This document shows positions 46,614 through 57,662 of a DNA stretch of 64,000 bases, piece after piece. The DNA is taken from the NCBI RefSeq assembly GCF_004339465.1, contig NZ_SMFY01000002.1:868001-932000 (forward strand). The letters are read 5' to 3'. The notes under the pieces were generated by a model that worked only from the letters and a program-made list of their open reading frames with translations, ran no database searches and was not told the DNA's origin. This DNA is from Ancylobacter aquaticus (GTDB lineage Bacteria; Pseudomonadota; Alphaproteobacteria; Rhizobiales; Xanthobacteraceae). The position numbers and the translations under genes are program-made. The stretch's first letter is position 1. The number at the start of each line of letters is the position of its first letter.

Positions 46614-47909
46614 CTAGTGCGCCGCCCCCGGCGCATAGGCCGAAGGGTCGACCAGTCCCGGCCGGCCGGGCAGGTCCAGCACCGAAACGCGGGGCGCGCC
46701 CTCGGCGATCACCCGCCCGCGCCGCACCACGAACAGCCTTGCGGCCTTGAGCCGGATCGCCTCGATCGGGTCAGCGGCCTGCAGCAGCACGAAATCGGCG
46801 TTGCACCCGGGCGCGAGGCCGTAGCCTTCCAGCCCCATGAGCTTGGCCGAATTGGCGGTGATCGCCTCGAAGCACCAGCCCATGGCCTCACGCGAGGTCA
46901 TCTGCCCGACATGCAGCGCCATGTGCGCGACATCCAGCATGTCGCCCGAGCCGAGCGAGTACCAGGGGTCCATCACGCAGTCATGGCCGAAGGCGACATT
47001 GACCCCCGCCGCCCGCAGTTCGGGCACCCGCGTCATGCCGCGCCGCTTGGGATAGGTATCGTGGCGGCCCTGCAAGGTGATGTTGATGAGCGGGTTGGCG
47101 ATGGCGTGCACGCCGGCCTCCACGATCAGCGGGATCAGCTTGGAGACATAGTAATTGTCCATCGAGTGCATGGAGGTGAGGTGCGAGCCGGTCACCCGGC
47201 CCTGCAGGCCCAGCCGCTGCGTCTCAAAGGCCAGCGCCTCGATATGGCGCGACAGCGGGTCGTCGCTCTCGTCGCAATGGATGTCGACGCGCAACCCGCG
47301 CGCGGCGGCGATCTCGCACAGCGCCTTCAGCGACGCCGCACCATCCGCCATGCTGCGCTCGAAATGCGGGATGCCGCCAACCACGTCGACGCCCATGTCG
47401 AGCGCCCGCGTGAGGTTCGCTTGCGCATTGGGGGAGCGGTAATACCCGTCCTGCGGGAAGGCGACGAGCTGAAGGTCGATATAGTCCTTCACCTTTTCCC
47501 GCACGTCGAGCAGCGCTTCCACCGCCAGCAGCCGGTCGTCGCAGATGTCGACATGGCTGCGGATGGCGAGCAGGCCCTGGCTCACCGCGAGGTCGCAATA
47601 GCGCAGCGCCCGCTCGATCACCGCCTCATGGGTCAGGATCGGCTTCAGTTCGCCCCACAGCGCGATACCCTCCAGCAGCGTGCCGGATTCGTTGAGACGC
47701 GGCAGGCCGAGCGAGAGCGTCGCGTCCATGTGGAAATGCGGGTCGATGAAGGGCGGCGCCACCAGCTTGCCGTCCGCCTCGATGACGCGCCCGGCCTCTA
47801 GCTCGATGCCCGGCTCGACGGCGAGAATGCGGCCACCCTCGCAGGCGATGTCCATTCCGCTGCGCCCGTCCGGCAGGCGCGCATTTTTCACCAGAAGTTC
47901 GACACTCAT
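46614..47909 (-). CDS. codA: Cytosine deaminase / amidohydrolase family protein
   Basis: A 431-residue amidohydrolase. The metal ligands are 'IDPHFHMDA' (His58, His60), 'DIHCDESDDPLSRHIE', 'TGSHLTSMHSM' and the Asp in 'VAFGHDCVMDPW', which match cytosine deaminase rather than dihydropyrimidinase or urease-like relatives. It would convert cytosine to uracil and ammonia. It is the last gene of a minus-strand run with a BMP-type nucleoside/base ABC transporter, and starts 13 nt after the permease stop. This supports a role in salvage of imported bases. Isocytosine, creatinine or other ring substrates are possible alternatives. Confidence 0.85.
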   Translation of the reverse strand: MSVELLVKNARLPDGRSGMDIACEGGRILAVEPGIELEAGRVIEADGKLVAPPFIDPHFHMDATLSLGLPRLNESGTLLEGIALWGELKPILTHEAVIERALRYCDLAVSQGLLAIRSHVDICDDRLLAVEALLDVREKVKDYIDLQLVAFPQDGYYRSPNAQANLTRALDMGVDVVGGIPHFERSMADGAASLKALCEIAAARGLRVDIHCDESDDPLSRHIEALAFETQRLGLQGRVTGSHLTSMHSMDNYYVSKLIPLIVEAGVHAIANPLINITLQGRHDTYPKRRGMTRVPELRAAGVNVAFGHDCVMDPWYSLGSGDMLDVAHMALHVGQMTSREAMGWCFEAITANSAKLMGLEGYGLAPGCNADFVLLQAADPIEAIRLKAARLFVVRRGRVIAEGAPRVSVLDLPGRPGLVDPSAYAPGAAH

Positions 47910-47922
47910 CGCGGATCCAGTC

Positions 47923-48867
47923 TCACCTTTGGCCCTTGAAATACGGCTTCATCAGCGCGCGGGGATAGTCCGCGCGGCGGGCGACCAGCACGAGCGCGGC
48001 AATGGAGAAGATATAGGGCAGCATCAGGAATATCTGGCTCGGCACCACGCCGCCGGCAATGGTCTGGATGCGCAGCTGGTAGGCATCGAGCGCGCCGAAC
48101 AGCAGCGCCCCGAGCAGCGCCTTGCCCGGCCGCCACGAGGCGAAGACGGTGAGCGCGATGCACACCCAGCCGCGTCCGTTGATCATGCCGAAGTAGAAGG
48201 CGTTGAACGCGGAAAGCGTAAGGAACGCCCCGCCCAGCGCCATCAGCGCCGAACCCGCCATGACAGCGCCGATGCGCAGCGCCACGACCGACAGCCCCTG
48301 CGCCTCCACCGCTTCCGGGTTGTCGCCCACCGCGCGAAGCGCGAGGCCCAGCGGCGTGCGTCCCAGCACGAAAGCGAGAACCCCGACGCAGGCGAAGGCC
48401 AGCACGGTGAAGCCGGTCTGCTGGTCGAGGATCGGCCCGATGAACGGCAGGTCGCCCAGCAGCGGCACGTCGAGCGGCGCGAACGCCTCGATACGCGGCG
48501 GCGTCGCCACGTTCGGGAAAGCGACGCGGTAGCCGAAATACGCCACCGAGGTCGCCAGCAGCGTCACCCCGATGCCGGTGACATGTTGCGACAGGCCGAG
48601 CGGCACGGTCAGCACGCCATGGATCAGCCCGAACAGCGCCCCCACCAGCGCCGCCACCACCACCCCGCCCCACAGCGGCAGGCCGAGATAGACCGCCAGC
48701 CAGCCGGACATGGCGCCAGCAACGAAAATGCCCTCGATGCCGAGATTGAGCACCCCGGCCCGCTCGCACAGCAGCGCGCCGAGCACGCCGAAGATCAGCG
48801 GCGTGGCGATGCGGATGGTCGCCGCCCAGAAATTCGCCTGTGTGAGGATATCCAGCGCATCCCACAT
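47923..48867 (-). CDS. ABC transporter permease for nucleosides/bases (second permease, NupQ/YufQ-like)
   Basis: A 314-residue membrane protein with about 8-9 helices. 'LFGVLGALLCERAGVLNLGIEGI' (positions ~24-46) with 'GAMSGWLAVYLG' is the permease signature of the branched-chain/BMP superfamily. It pairs with the permease encoded just upstream, whose stop overlaps this start by one base. It transports nucleosides or purine/pyrimidine bases with the BMP binding protein. Confidence 0.93.
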   Translation of the reverse strand: MWDALDILTQANFWAATIRIATPLIFGVLGALLCERAGVLNLGIEGIFVAGAMSGWLAVYLGLPLWGGVVVAALVGALFGLIHGVLTVPLGLSQHVTGIGVTLLATSVAYFGYRVAFPNVATPPRIEAFAPLDVPLLGDLPFIGPILDQQTGFTVLAFACVGVLAFVLGRTPLGLALRAVGDNPEAVEAQGLSVVALRIGAVMAGSALMALGGAFLTLSAFNAFYFGMINGRGWVCIALTVFASWRPGKALLGALLFGALDAYQLRIQTIAGGVVPSQIFLMLPYIFSIAALVLVARRADYPRALMKPYFKGQR

Positions 48868-49934
48868 CAGGCGGCCCCCCGGCGCACGAGAACGATGCGG
48901 AAGCGGGTCAAAAGCCCGCCCACCAGCACGCTAAGCAGCGCGAAGGCGACCACGAGATCGGCGAGATAGTTCGACACGCCGATCGCCCGGCTCATCGAAT
49001 CCGCCCCGACGAACACCCCCGCGACAAACAGCGCGGCGGGGATGACGCCGAGCGGCGAAAGGTTGGCCAGCGTCGCCACCACGATGCCGGCATAACCGAA
49101 GCCGGGCGAGAGGTCGGCGGTGAGGTAGCCCTTCAGCCCCGCCACCTCGCTTGCCCCGGCCAGCCCGGCAAGCCCGCCGGAGAGGAGGCCCACCAGCGCC
49201 ATCGCCTTGCCCACCGGCAGCCCGGCATAGCGCGCCGCGCGGGCGTTCTCGCCCACCGCGCGGATGCGGAAGCCCCAGACGGTGCGGGTGATGAACACAT
49301 GCAGGAGCACGGCGGCAAGGATGGCGAGGACCAGCCCCCCATGCAGCCGCCAGCCGGTCACCAGCTTGGGCAGCGTCGCCTCGTCCAGCACCGGCGCCGA
49401 TTGCGGCCAGCCGAGCGCCATCTCGTCCTTCATCGGCCCTTCCAGCATCATCTGCACGAACAGCAGGACGATGAAGTTGAGCAGCAGCGTCACCACCACC
49501 TCGTCGGCGCCGAAGCGGATCTTGAACAGCACCGGCACCAGCAGCAGCACCGCGCCGGCCAGCGCCGCGCCGACCAGCACCAGCGGCATCAGCACATAAG
49601 GCGGCGCCTCGATCATCCCCGCGCCCAGCGCCACAGTGGCCAGCGCGCCGGCATAGAGCTGGCCCTCGGCGCCGATGTTCCACAGCTTCGCCCGAAAGGC
49701 GACGGCGGCGGCCAGCCCGGTGAAAATCAGCGGGGTCGCCCGCGTCAGCGTCTCCGCCAGCGCGAAGCCGTTGCCGGCCGCGCCCTGCGCCATCAACATG
49801 AACGCCGTGAAGACAGGCGCGCCGGTGAGCGCGAGGGGAATCGCGGTGAGCGCGAGCGCCACCACCCCGGCGCCGATGGAGACGGCGACGCTCAGCCAGA
49901 CCGGCGTGCGCGCGCGGGGCACAAAGCGGATCAT
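48867..49934 (-). CDS. ABC transporter permease for nucleosides/bases (first permease, NupP/YufP-like)
   Basis: A 355-residue membrane protein of 8-10 helices, with 'TPLIFTGLAAAVAFRAKLWNIGAEGQLYAG' (positions ~66-95) and 'VWGFRIRAVGENARAARYAG', hallmarks of the first permease of BMP-type systems. It overlaps the second permease by one base. The 151-bp gap upstream to the ATPase stop is unusually long for this operon type, so an internal promoter is possible. Confidence 0.93.
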   Translation of the reverse strand: MIRFVPRARTPVWLSVAVSIGAGVVALALTAIPLALTGAPVFTAFMLMAQGAAGNGFALAETLTRATPLIFTGLAAAVAFRAKLWNIGAEGQLYAGALATVALGAGMIEAPPYVLMPLVLVGAALAGAVLLLVPVLFKIRFGADEVVVTLLLNFIVLLFVQMMLEGPMKDEMALGWPQSAPVLDEATLPKLVTGWRLHGGLVLAILAAVLLHVFITRTVWGFRIRAVGENARAARYAGLPVGKAMALVGLLSGGLAGLAGASEVAGLKGYLTADLSPGFGYAGIVVATLANLSPLGVIPAALFVAGVFVGADSMSRAIGVSNYLADLVVAFALLSVLVGGLLTRFRIVLVRRGAA

Positions 49935-50085
49935 GCGCGCTCTCCCGCGTTAAGGCCCACCGAGCCGACCATCCGTCGAGGCTGGGCTTTGCCGGGCGCC
50001 TCGGGAGGACGGTTATCGACACGAACCACGTCCACCCAGGGCGCGAGCCCAGCGAGCCTTGAAGGATGCTCTAGGTAGCGCTCCA

Positions 50086-51633
<1,548 letters not shown>

Positions 51634-51653
51634 CTGTCTCTCGTCCACGGAAA

Positions 51654-51751
51654 CGTCATCCCGGACGGCACGGCGCGGCGCGCCGGGACCGCCTGACGGC
51701 TCTTGCCTCTTCCCGCGATCCCGGACCGGCCGTGCGGCCGTCCGGGATGAC
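51654..51751. repeat. 98-bp double-hairpin intergenic repeat, copy 4, inside the nucleoside ABC operon
   Basis: Starts CGTCATCCCGG and ends CCGGGATGAC; inner blocks CCGGGACCG and GATCCCGG. It is transcribed between the binding-protein stop (51767) and the ATPase start (51633), so its hairpins would form in the mRNA. Confidence 0.9.
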
Positions 51752-51766
51752 ATCAGTCCGGGCGCC

Positions 51767-52807
51767 TCACAGCGTCGATTTGGGCTCGCCATCATTGACG
51801 TTGACGCGGAAGAGACCGTCCTTGATCTCTTTCTCCTTCACCAGCACCATCTCGATCACCTCGGGCGGCACCAGCTTGGGGTCGAGCGGGGCGAGGCTCG
51901 CACCGCCTTCGGCCATGTAGCTGTAGGGGCCGTAATCGGCGGCGGCGAAGGTGCCGTCCATCACGCGCCCGATCGCCTTGTCGATGGTCGGCTCCATCTG
52001 CCACAGCGCCGAGGCGATGATCGTGCCGGGGTACTGGCTCGACGTGTCGATGACGTTGCCGATCGCCTTGACGCCACGCTCCTTGGCGGCATCGGAAACG
52101 CCGAAGCGCTCGGCGTAGAGCACGTCCGCGCCCTTGTCGATCTGGGCGAAGGCGGCTTCCTTGGCCTTGGGCGGGTCGTACCAGGAGTTGATGAAGGTGA
52201 CGATGAACTTGACGTTCGGGTTCACCGACACCGCGCCTTCCATGAAGGCCTGCATCAGCCGGTTTACCTCGGGGATCGCGTAGCCGCCGACGAGGCCGAT
52301 GACGTTCGACTTCGTCGCCTTGCCGGCCACCATGCCGGTGAGGAAGGAGGGCTCGTGGATGAAATTGTCGAACACCGAGAAGTTCGGCTTGGTCGGGCCG
52401 AAGGATGAGCCCATGAGATAGGCGGTCTGTGGGTAGTCGGCGGCGACCTTGCGGGCCGGCCGTTCCACCGCGAACACCTCGCCCACCACGAGGTCGGCGC
52501 CTTCTTCCGAGTACTGCCGCATCACCCGCTCATAATCGGTGTTTGCGACGTTCTCGGAGAATTTGTAGGTGATGTCGCCGCGCGCCTCGGCGGCCTTGAG
52601 CGCCTTGTGGATGCGCGACACCCATTGCTGCTCCACCGGCACGGTGTAGATGGCGGCCACCTTGATCGGCTTGGCCTTGCCGGCGGCGAAGGCCTCGCGG
52701 CCGGCCACGGTCAGGGCGAGCGCGCCCGCACCGAGGGCGAGCAACCGCCGCCGATCGAGCACGCCTGATGAGAAAAGCGGCAGGCTCCCAGACGACTTGC
52801 GCAGCAT
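51767..52807 (-). CDS. BMP family ABC transporter substrate-binding protein
   Basis: A 346-residue periplasmic protein. The start at 52807 gives a twin-arginine-like signal 'LDRRRLLALGAGALALTVAG' followed by an 'AFA' cleavage site. The mature part is of the BMP/PnrA/Med type: 'IKVAAIYTVPVEQQWVSRI', 'GSSFGPTKPNFSVFDNFIHE', 'VIGLVGGYAIPEVNRLMQAF' and 'FINSWYDPPKAKEAA'. Relatives bind nucleosides or purine bases. It is first in the operon, with ATPase, two permeases and cytosine deaminase following. Confidence 0.94.
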   Translation of the reverse strand: MLRKSSGSLPLFSSGVLDRRRLLALGAGALALTVAGREAFAAGKAKPIKVAAIYTVPVEQQWVSRIHKALKAAEARGDITYKFSENVANTDYERVMRQYSEEGADLVVGEVFAVERPARKVAADYPQTAYLMGSSFGPTKPNFSVFDNFIHEPSFLTGMVAGKATKSNVIGLVGGYAIPEVNRLMQAFMEGAVSVNPNVKFIVTFINSWYDPPKAKEAAFAQIDKGADVLYAERFGVSDAAKERGVKAIGNVIDTSSQYPGTIIASALWQMEPTIDKAIGRVMDGTFAAADYGPYSYMAEGGASLAPLDPKLVPPEVIEMVLVKEKEIKDGLFRVNVNDGEPKSTL

Positions 52808-52948
52808 TTCCTGTTCTCCCCGAAAAAGCGCCGGCAGCCCACGCGCGCGGCACCGCGATGGCCCTCGCCTATGCGAGTGGCGTGCCATTTTCGAACTGAC
52901 TGGTCCGAAAAGTCCCGGCTTCATTGTACCCTGTCCCCAGCCCTGTCC

Positions 52949-53674
52949 CTATTTGCTCTCATGCCAAGCCTGCGCGAGATAGCGGCGAATGAGGGGCGAC
53001 ATCCCCTCCGCGAGATCCTGCGGGCCGCGCACCACCCGCACCTCGTCGAATTCCGGCCGGCGCTCCCCCGCGCCGAAGCGGCGGATACGTTCGGCGAGCG
53101 CGCCCGCCTCCTCGCCGGCGCGCACCTCGCGCAGCAGCGCCACCCGGCGCGCATCGTGCAGCGCGGTCCAGCCCGGCGCGAGGGTGAGTTCGTGAGCGGC
53201 GAGGCCCGTCTCCTCGGCGATTTCGCGCAGCACGCTGCCTTCGAGATCGACCGTTCCGTCCGGTGTGATGTCGGACAGGTCGGGCGTTCCGGCGGCGAAA
53301 TAGATGCGGCCGGCATTGGCGGTCCACGCCGCCATGCGGATCATGACGAAGCCGCCATCGGCCCCGCGCAGCGCGCCCATGGCAAAGCCGGCGCGCAGGC
53401 GCGGGTGCGCTCTCTCACCCCCCAGCAGCCACAGTAGCGCCGCATAGTCGGCCTCGCCGAAATGGGCGACCAGCCGGCGGCCCTCGAACCGATGCCCGAC
53501 GAGAAGCAGCACGCGCCCGTTCCACAGCGCGGGATTGGCCGCTTTTCGGGCGGCGAAATAGGCGTCGATCGCCGCCCGCTCCCCGGACGAGAAAACGAGC
53601 GCATCGGGCGCCAGCCGTGCCTCGACATGGTCGAGCACGGTGAGACCAAGCACCGGCTCGGCCACCGGCCTCAC
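52949..53674 (-). CDS. Nudix hydrolase
   Basis: A 241-residue protein with the Nudix core 'VLREIAEETGL' at about 148-158. The N-terminal part of the box is not canonical: the Glu is nearer to the Arg-Glu than the usual GX5EX7REUXEE spacing. The first ~95 residues are an unrelated domain ('VFSSGERAAIDAYFAARKAA'). It probably hydrolyses a nucleoside diphosphate derivative or a toxic metabolite. It lies 39 nt downstream of a PhzF gene and a pyridoxal kinase gene on the same strand. The substrate is unknown. Confidence 0.82.
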   Translation of the reverse strand: MRPVAEPVLGLTVLDHVEARLAPDALVFSSGERAAIDAYFAARKAANPALWNGRVLLLVGHRFEGRRLVAHFGEADYAALLWLLGGERAHPRLRAGFAMGALRGADGGFVMIRMAAWTANAGRIYFAAGTPDLSDITPDGTVDLEGSVLREIAEETGLAAHELTLAPGWTALHDARRVALLREVRAGEEAGALAERIRRFGAGERRPEFDEVRVVRGPQDLAEGMSPLIRRYLAQAWHESK

Positions 53675-53713
53675 CCGCCCGCCGGGCGCCCGGACATGCT
53701 GTCGAACAGGGCG

Positions 53714-54610
53714 TCAGACATGGAGCACGCCTTCCGAGACGATAACCGCGCCGCCGCCGATTGTGACGGCGGTCAGCGCGCCGGCCTCCACCTGGAGGCC
53801 GAGGCGCACCAGGCTGGGCCGGCCCATCTCCACGCCCTGCAGAATGTCATAGGCGTGGAAACCGTCGCCCGGCTGCTCGCCGGCCAGCAGCGCCGCCGCC
53901 AGCGAAGCGGCGGCCGAGCCGGTCGCCGGGTCCTCGTCGATGCCCATATTGGCGGCGAACATGCGGGCGCGGAAATCGCCTTCGCCATCCTCGTCGCGGC
54001 AGAACACATAGACGGAATCGGCACCGCCGCCGAAGGTGGAGATCAGCCGCGCCGCGCTCGGGCTGATGCGCGCCAGCGCCGAGCGCGAGGCCAGCGGCAC
54101 GCAGACGAAGGGCACGCCGGCCGAGGCGATCACCGGGCCATAGCCGTCGAAGCCGATATCGGACGTGTCGAGGCCGAGCGCCTGCGCGCAGGCCTCCCGG
54201 CTCATCGGGGCGGCGTCGAGAATTTCCGGGATGCGCGGCACGGTGAAGGTGGCGCTGCCGGAACGCTCCCCCTTGACCGAGACATGACACGCCACCGGCC
54301 CGACATTCTCCTCCAGCACGAAATCGTCGGTGGTGGTCACGCCGTCGCGCAATGCGAGCAACACCGCCGCACCCACCGTCGGGTGCCCGGCGAAGGGCAG
54401 TTCGTGGCCGGTCGTGAAGATGCGCAGCCGCGCCCGGTTTTCCTCTTCCTGCGGCGGCAGCACGAACACCGTCTCCGAGAGGTTGAACTCGCGGGTGATG
54501 GCCTGCATGTGGTTGCCGTCGAGCCCCTCCGTATCGAGCACGACGGCCAGCGGGTTGCCGGACAGCGTCCGGTCGGTGAAGACGTCGAGCACAACGAAGC
54601 GGCGGGCCAT
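53714..54610 (-). CDS. PhzF family isomerase/epimerase
   Basis: A 298-residue two-domain protein of the diaminopimelate epimerase-like fold. Diagnostic motifs are 'FVVLDVFTDRTLSGNPLAVV', 'FNLSETVFVLPP', 'LRIFTTGHELPFAGHPTVGA' (with the catalytic-acid region) and 'IDEDPATGSAAASLAA'. PhzF itself isomerises a phenazine precursor, but most homologues have unknown substrates and no phenazine genes are present. The gene begins 4 nt after the stop of the pyridoxal kinase gene, so they are co-transcribed. Confidence 0.93.
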   Translation of the reverse strand: MARRFVVLDVFTDRTLSGNPLAVVLDTEGLDGNHMQAITREFNLSETVFVLPPQEEENRARLRIFTTGHELPFAGHPTVGAAVLLALRDGVTTTDDFVLEENVGPVACHVSVKGERSGSATFTVPRIPEILDAAPMSREACAQALGLDTSDIGFDGYGPVIASAGVPFVCVPLASRSALARISPSAARLISTFGGGADSVYVFCRDEDGEGDFRARMFAANMGIDEDPATGSAAASLAAALLAGEQPGDGFHAYDILQGVEMGRPSLVRLGLQVEAGALTAVTIGGGAVIVSEGVLHV

Positions 54611-54614
54611 GGGG

Positions 54615-55463
54615 TCAGATCTTCTCCGGCGTGAAGAGGCGGGACGGGGTCACGAATTCATCCTGGGCGGCGACGGTGAGGATCTCGCGCGATCCAGCCG
54701 CCGCCGTGCGGGCGAGCAGGCCATAGGCGGAAGATGCCGCCTTGGAGAGCGCCTCGGCGGTGGAGTGGCTGGCCTTCCAATGGACGAAGAACAGCGCCGC
54801 GATGGCGTCGCCCGCCCCGTTCACCGAAATGTCGAGCTTGGGCGTGCGCAGGCGAAAGCGTCCATCCGGCCCGGAGGCCATCAGGTCGATCGAATCGTCC
54901 GGCGTGTCCTCGGTGTGCAGGCTCGTCACCATGATGACGCGCGGCCCGGTGGCGTGCACCGCGTCGCAGGCGGCAATCGCCCCGGCCAGCGTCGAGGAGG
55001 AGCGGCCGGAGAGATAATCCAGCTCGAACTGGTTCGGGGTGATGAGGTCCGCCGCCGGCACCGCGCGCTCGCGCATGAATTCGGGAATGCCCGGCCGCAC
55101 GAACACGCCGCGCCCGACATCGCCGATAACGGGGTCGCAGCAATAATGCGCCTCGGCATTGGCGGCCTTCACCCGGCCCACCGTGTCGAGAATGGCGTCG
55201 CCGATCTCCGCAGCGCCCATATAGCCCGACAGCACGCCGTCGCAGCGCGGCAGCACGTTGCGGTCCTCCAGCCCTCCGACCAGCTCGCGGATCAGCTCGG
55301 CGCCGAACACCTCGCCACGCCAGGCGCCATAGCCGGTGTGGTTGGAGAACTGCACCGTGTGCAGGCCCCACACCTCGTGCCCCAGCCGCTGCATGGGAAA
55401 CATGGCGGAGGCATTCCCCACATGCCCATAGGCCACCCAGGACTGGATCGACAGAATATTCAT
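54615..55463 (-). CDS. pdxY: Pyridoxal kinase
   Basis: A 282-residue ribokinase-like enzyme that phosphorylates pyridoxal to pyridoxal 5'-phosphate. It starts '[20 protein letters not shown]', as PdxY/PdxK do, and shows 'FSNHTGYG', '[13 protein letters not shown]', '[15 protein letters not shown]' and the anion hole/catalytic base '[14 protein letters not shown]'. It is the first gene of a pdxY-phzF-nudix run, hinting that these act on related amino or PLP-linked metabolites, though this is only a neighbour-based inference. Confidence 0.94.
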   Translation of the reverse strand: MNILSIQSWVAYGHVGNASAMFPMQRLGHEVWGLHTVQFSNHTGYGAWRGEVFGAELIRELVGGLEDRNVLPRCDGVLSGYMGAAEIGDAILDTVGRVKAANAEAHYCCDPVIGDVGRGVFVRPGIPEFMRERAVPAADLITPNQFELDYLSGRSSSTLAGAIAACDAVHATGPRVIMVTSLHTEDTPDDSIDLMASGPDGRFRLRTPKLDISVNGAGDAIAALFFVHWKASHSTAEALSKAASSAYGLLARTAAAGSREILTVAAQDEFVTPSRLFTPEKI

Positions 55464-55671
55464 GCGTGTGCGCCCCGACCGTTTGCAGACGATCCGCGCT
55501 TAGCGCCCTAAACGCAAGCGCTCAAACGAAATTCCGCGCGGTTCCCATAAGCGGAATCGATGGAGGGCAAGCGGGCGCGCGCCTGCGCTCTCACGGCGAA
55601 CGCTGTGACTTCGCGGCGCACAGGAGCGTCCCCCCAGCGGCAGACTCCCGCATCGAGCGGTGCCGGCCGTG

Positions 55672-55860
55672 TCAGATATCGCGTTCCACCAGCCCGCAAC
55701 GCCACCGCGTCACCCGCCAGGCGGGGTGCTGGGTGGCCCATTCGGTCATGGCGGCTGTGCATTCGAGGGGCAGCGCAGTGCGGGCCTGCGTCGCAACGCG
55801 CTCCTCGCGGCAGGCGCCCGGGTTGGCGAGAAGGCAGATGGTGAGAATGAGATGGCTCAT
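55672..55860 (-). CDS. Small Cys-rich protein, probably exported, unknown function
   Basis: A 62-residue frame starting at an ATG that overlaps the stop of the upstream small gene (ATGA). It begins with a short hydrophobic stretch ('MSHLILTICLLANPGAC'), perhaps a signal or anchor. Further Cys residues follow at 17, 34 and 55 with conserved-looking 'HPAWRVTRWRCGL'. A paired-Cys periplasmic miniprotein is plausible. I know of similar small alphaproteobacterial hypotheticals but no function. Confidence 0.65.
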   Translation of the reverse strand: MSHLILTICLLANPGACREERVATQARTALPLECTAAMTEWATQHPAWRVTRWRCGLVERDI

Positions 55861-56129
55861 GTCCGGCCCCCCATCTTCGGGCTTCCGAAGTTGGCATGGC
55901 CCGGATCGGGATTTTCCGCGTCGGGCCCTCGCGGAGGGTGGCTTCCCGAATGGGCGCTTCCCATGCCCCTCATCTCGTCGGTCTCGGCGACACGCGGCCA
56001 GTGATAGACGCCGGCGGACGGGTCGTGAGCCTTGAGCAGGATGGCGTGGAGATTGCCCCAATAGCTGGGACGCGGCGAGGTCATCAGCTTGCGGGCGAGG
56101 TCGGCGGAGCAGTTGAGAACGATCGGCAT
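55857..56129 (-). CDS. Small protein of unknown function, translationally coupled to the next gene
   Basis: Ninety residues starting at 56129 with GAGGG about 10 nt upstream. The N-terminal half ('MPIVLNCSADLARKLMTS', 'SYWGNLHAILLKAHDPS') looks folded, and the C-terminal half is Pro/Gly/His-rich. The stop overlaps the ATG of the following 62-residue gene by 4 nt, which argues that both are real. It is divergent from the amidase gene at 56394. No family is recognised. Confidence 0.6.
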   Translation of the reverse strand: MPIVLNCSADLARKLMTSPRPSYWGNLHAILLKAHDPSAGVYHWPRVAETDEMRGMGSAHSGSHPPRGPDAENPDPGHANFGSPKMGGRT

Positions 56130-56393
56130 CGGCGCAAATCCCTCAAAAGGTCGATACGCCAAAGTTTATTGCATACTGCATGCCAGTCTTTTCGCATCAG
56201 CAGCTTATTGGTCGCTTCCGCAAGGTCAGTCAGGATCTTCAGGCGGAAAGTGCCGGCTGGCACCCCGCCCGCCGGCGGGGCGTGCACGCTCGATAAAAAC
56301 GGCCCGCGCGGCGGGCGATACGGGGCGACCGACGAGGCCCCCTGCAATCACCCCCTTGCCCGCCGCCCTGCCGCGTGCGAGAGGCTTGAACCC

Positions 56394-57662
56394 ATGACAG
56401 AGATGCTTTCCGCCGCTGCCCTCGCCCAGGCCGTCCATGCCGGACGCCTCTCCCCGGTCGATGTCGCCGAACGCTGCGCCGAGGCGATCCGCGCCCATGA
56501 GGACGAGGTGCGAGCCTTTGCCAGCCTCGATCTCGACGCGCTGGTGGAGGCCTCCGCCGCACCCGGCCTCGCCGCGACGCCGCTCGCCGGCCTGCCGGTC
56601 GGGGTGAAGGACATTCTCGACACGGTGGACTTGCCCACCGAGCGCGGCTCGAAGCTTTTCGCCGGCCATCGCCCGACCACGGATGCCGCCATCGTGCGGA
56701 TGGCGGCGCGCGCCGGCGGGCTCATCGCCGGCAAGCTGGTGACGACCGAATTCGCCTTCATGCAGCCAAGCGGCACGCGCAACCCGCGTCGCCTCACCCA
56801 TTCGCCGGGCGGCTCCTCGGCCGGTTCGGCGGCGGCGGTGGCGGCCGGCATGCTGCCGGTGACGCTCGGCACCCAGACCGGCGGGTCGATCATCCGCCCC
56901 GCCTCCTTCTGCGGCGTGACCGGCTACAAGCCCTCCTTCAAGCTGCTTCCCGTCCTGGGGCTGAAGCCCTTCGCCTGGTCGCTCGACACGATCGGCCTGT
57001 TCGGCGCCCATGTCGCGGATGTCGCCTTTGCCGCCGGGGCGCTGACCGGGCGTGACTTCGCGCTCACCGACGACATGCCGACCCCGCGCATCGCCGTGGT
57101 GAAGACGGCGCGCGCCCATCTGGCCACCGACGATGCCCATGCCGCACTCGACGGGGCCGCCCGCGCCGCTGAAAAGGCCGGGGCCAGCGTCTCGACCCTC
57201 GACCTGCCGGACGTCATCGAGGCGGCCGACGAGGCCCACGGCGTGGTGCAGGGCTACGAGGCCAACCTCGCCTTTGCCGACGAATGGGACCGCCACCGCG
57301 CCGCCCTGTCGACGACGCTGGGGACGTATCTGGAAGGCGTCGCCGCCATCACCCCGGAACAGTACGACGCCGCGCGGCGCACCGCCCGGCGCGCCCGCCA
57401 CGCACTGAGCGACCTGTATGGCGATTATGACGTGCTGCTCACCTTCTCGGTGGGCGGCGAAGCGCCGGAAGGCTTCGCCAGCACCGGCTCCCCGGCATTC
57501 AACCGCCTGTGGACGCTGACCGGCGGCCCGTGCCTCAACCTCACCGGCATGACCGGCGCCACCGGCATGCCCATCGGCGTCCAACTTGTAGGCCGCTTCG
57601 GTCGCGACCGGGAATTGATGCAGATCGGGCGCTTCCTGGAGCGGGCGATCTGCGCCTCTTGA
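56394..57662 (+). CDS. Amidase signature family enzyme
   Basis: A 422-residue amidase. The catalytic Ser-cisSer-Lys triad is visible: Lys72 in 'LPVGVKDILDTVDLP', the Gly/Ser-rich loop 'SPGGSSAGSAAAVAAG' starting at 138, and nucleophile Ser165 in 'GTQTGGSIIRPASFCGVTG', where family members often have GTDTGGS. It hydrolyses an amide, possibly a small aliphatic or aromatic one, or could serve as a glutamyl-tRNA amidotransferase-like enzyme, though no gatC or gatB is near. The start is the ATG at 56394; the frame is open to 55896 without homology. Confidence 0.92.
   Translation: MTEMLSAAALAQAVHAGRLSPVDVAERCAEAIRAHEDEVRAFASLDLDALVEASAAPGLAATPLAGLPVGVKDILDTVDLPTERGSKLFAGHRPTTDAAIVRMAARAGGLIAGKLVTTEFAFMQPSGTRNPRRLTHSPGGSSAGSAAAVAAGMLPVTLGTQTGGSIIRPASFCGVTGYKPSFKLLPVLGLKPFAWSLDTIGLFGAHVADVAFAAGALTGRDFALTDDMPTPRIAVVKTARAHLATDDAHAALDGAARAAEKAGASVSTLDLPDVIEAADEAHGVVQGYEANLAFADEWDRHRAALSTTLGTYLEGVAAITPEQYDAARRTARRARHALSDLYGDYDVLLTFSVGGEAPEGFASTGSPAFNRLWTLTGGPCLNLTGMTGATGMPIGVQLVGRFGRDRELMQIGRFLERAICAS

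Noticed and set aside
47680..48969. 429-codon open frame on the plus strand opposite the permease and deaminase genes
   Set aside because: Arg/His/Gln-rich composition, no motif, and it spans the boundary of two real minus-strand genes.
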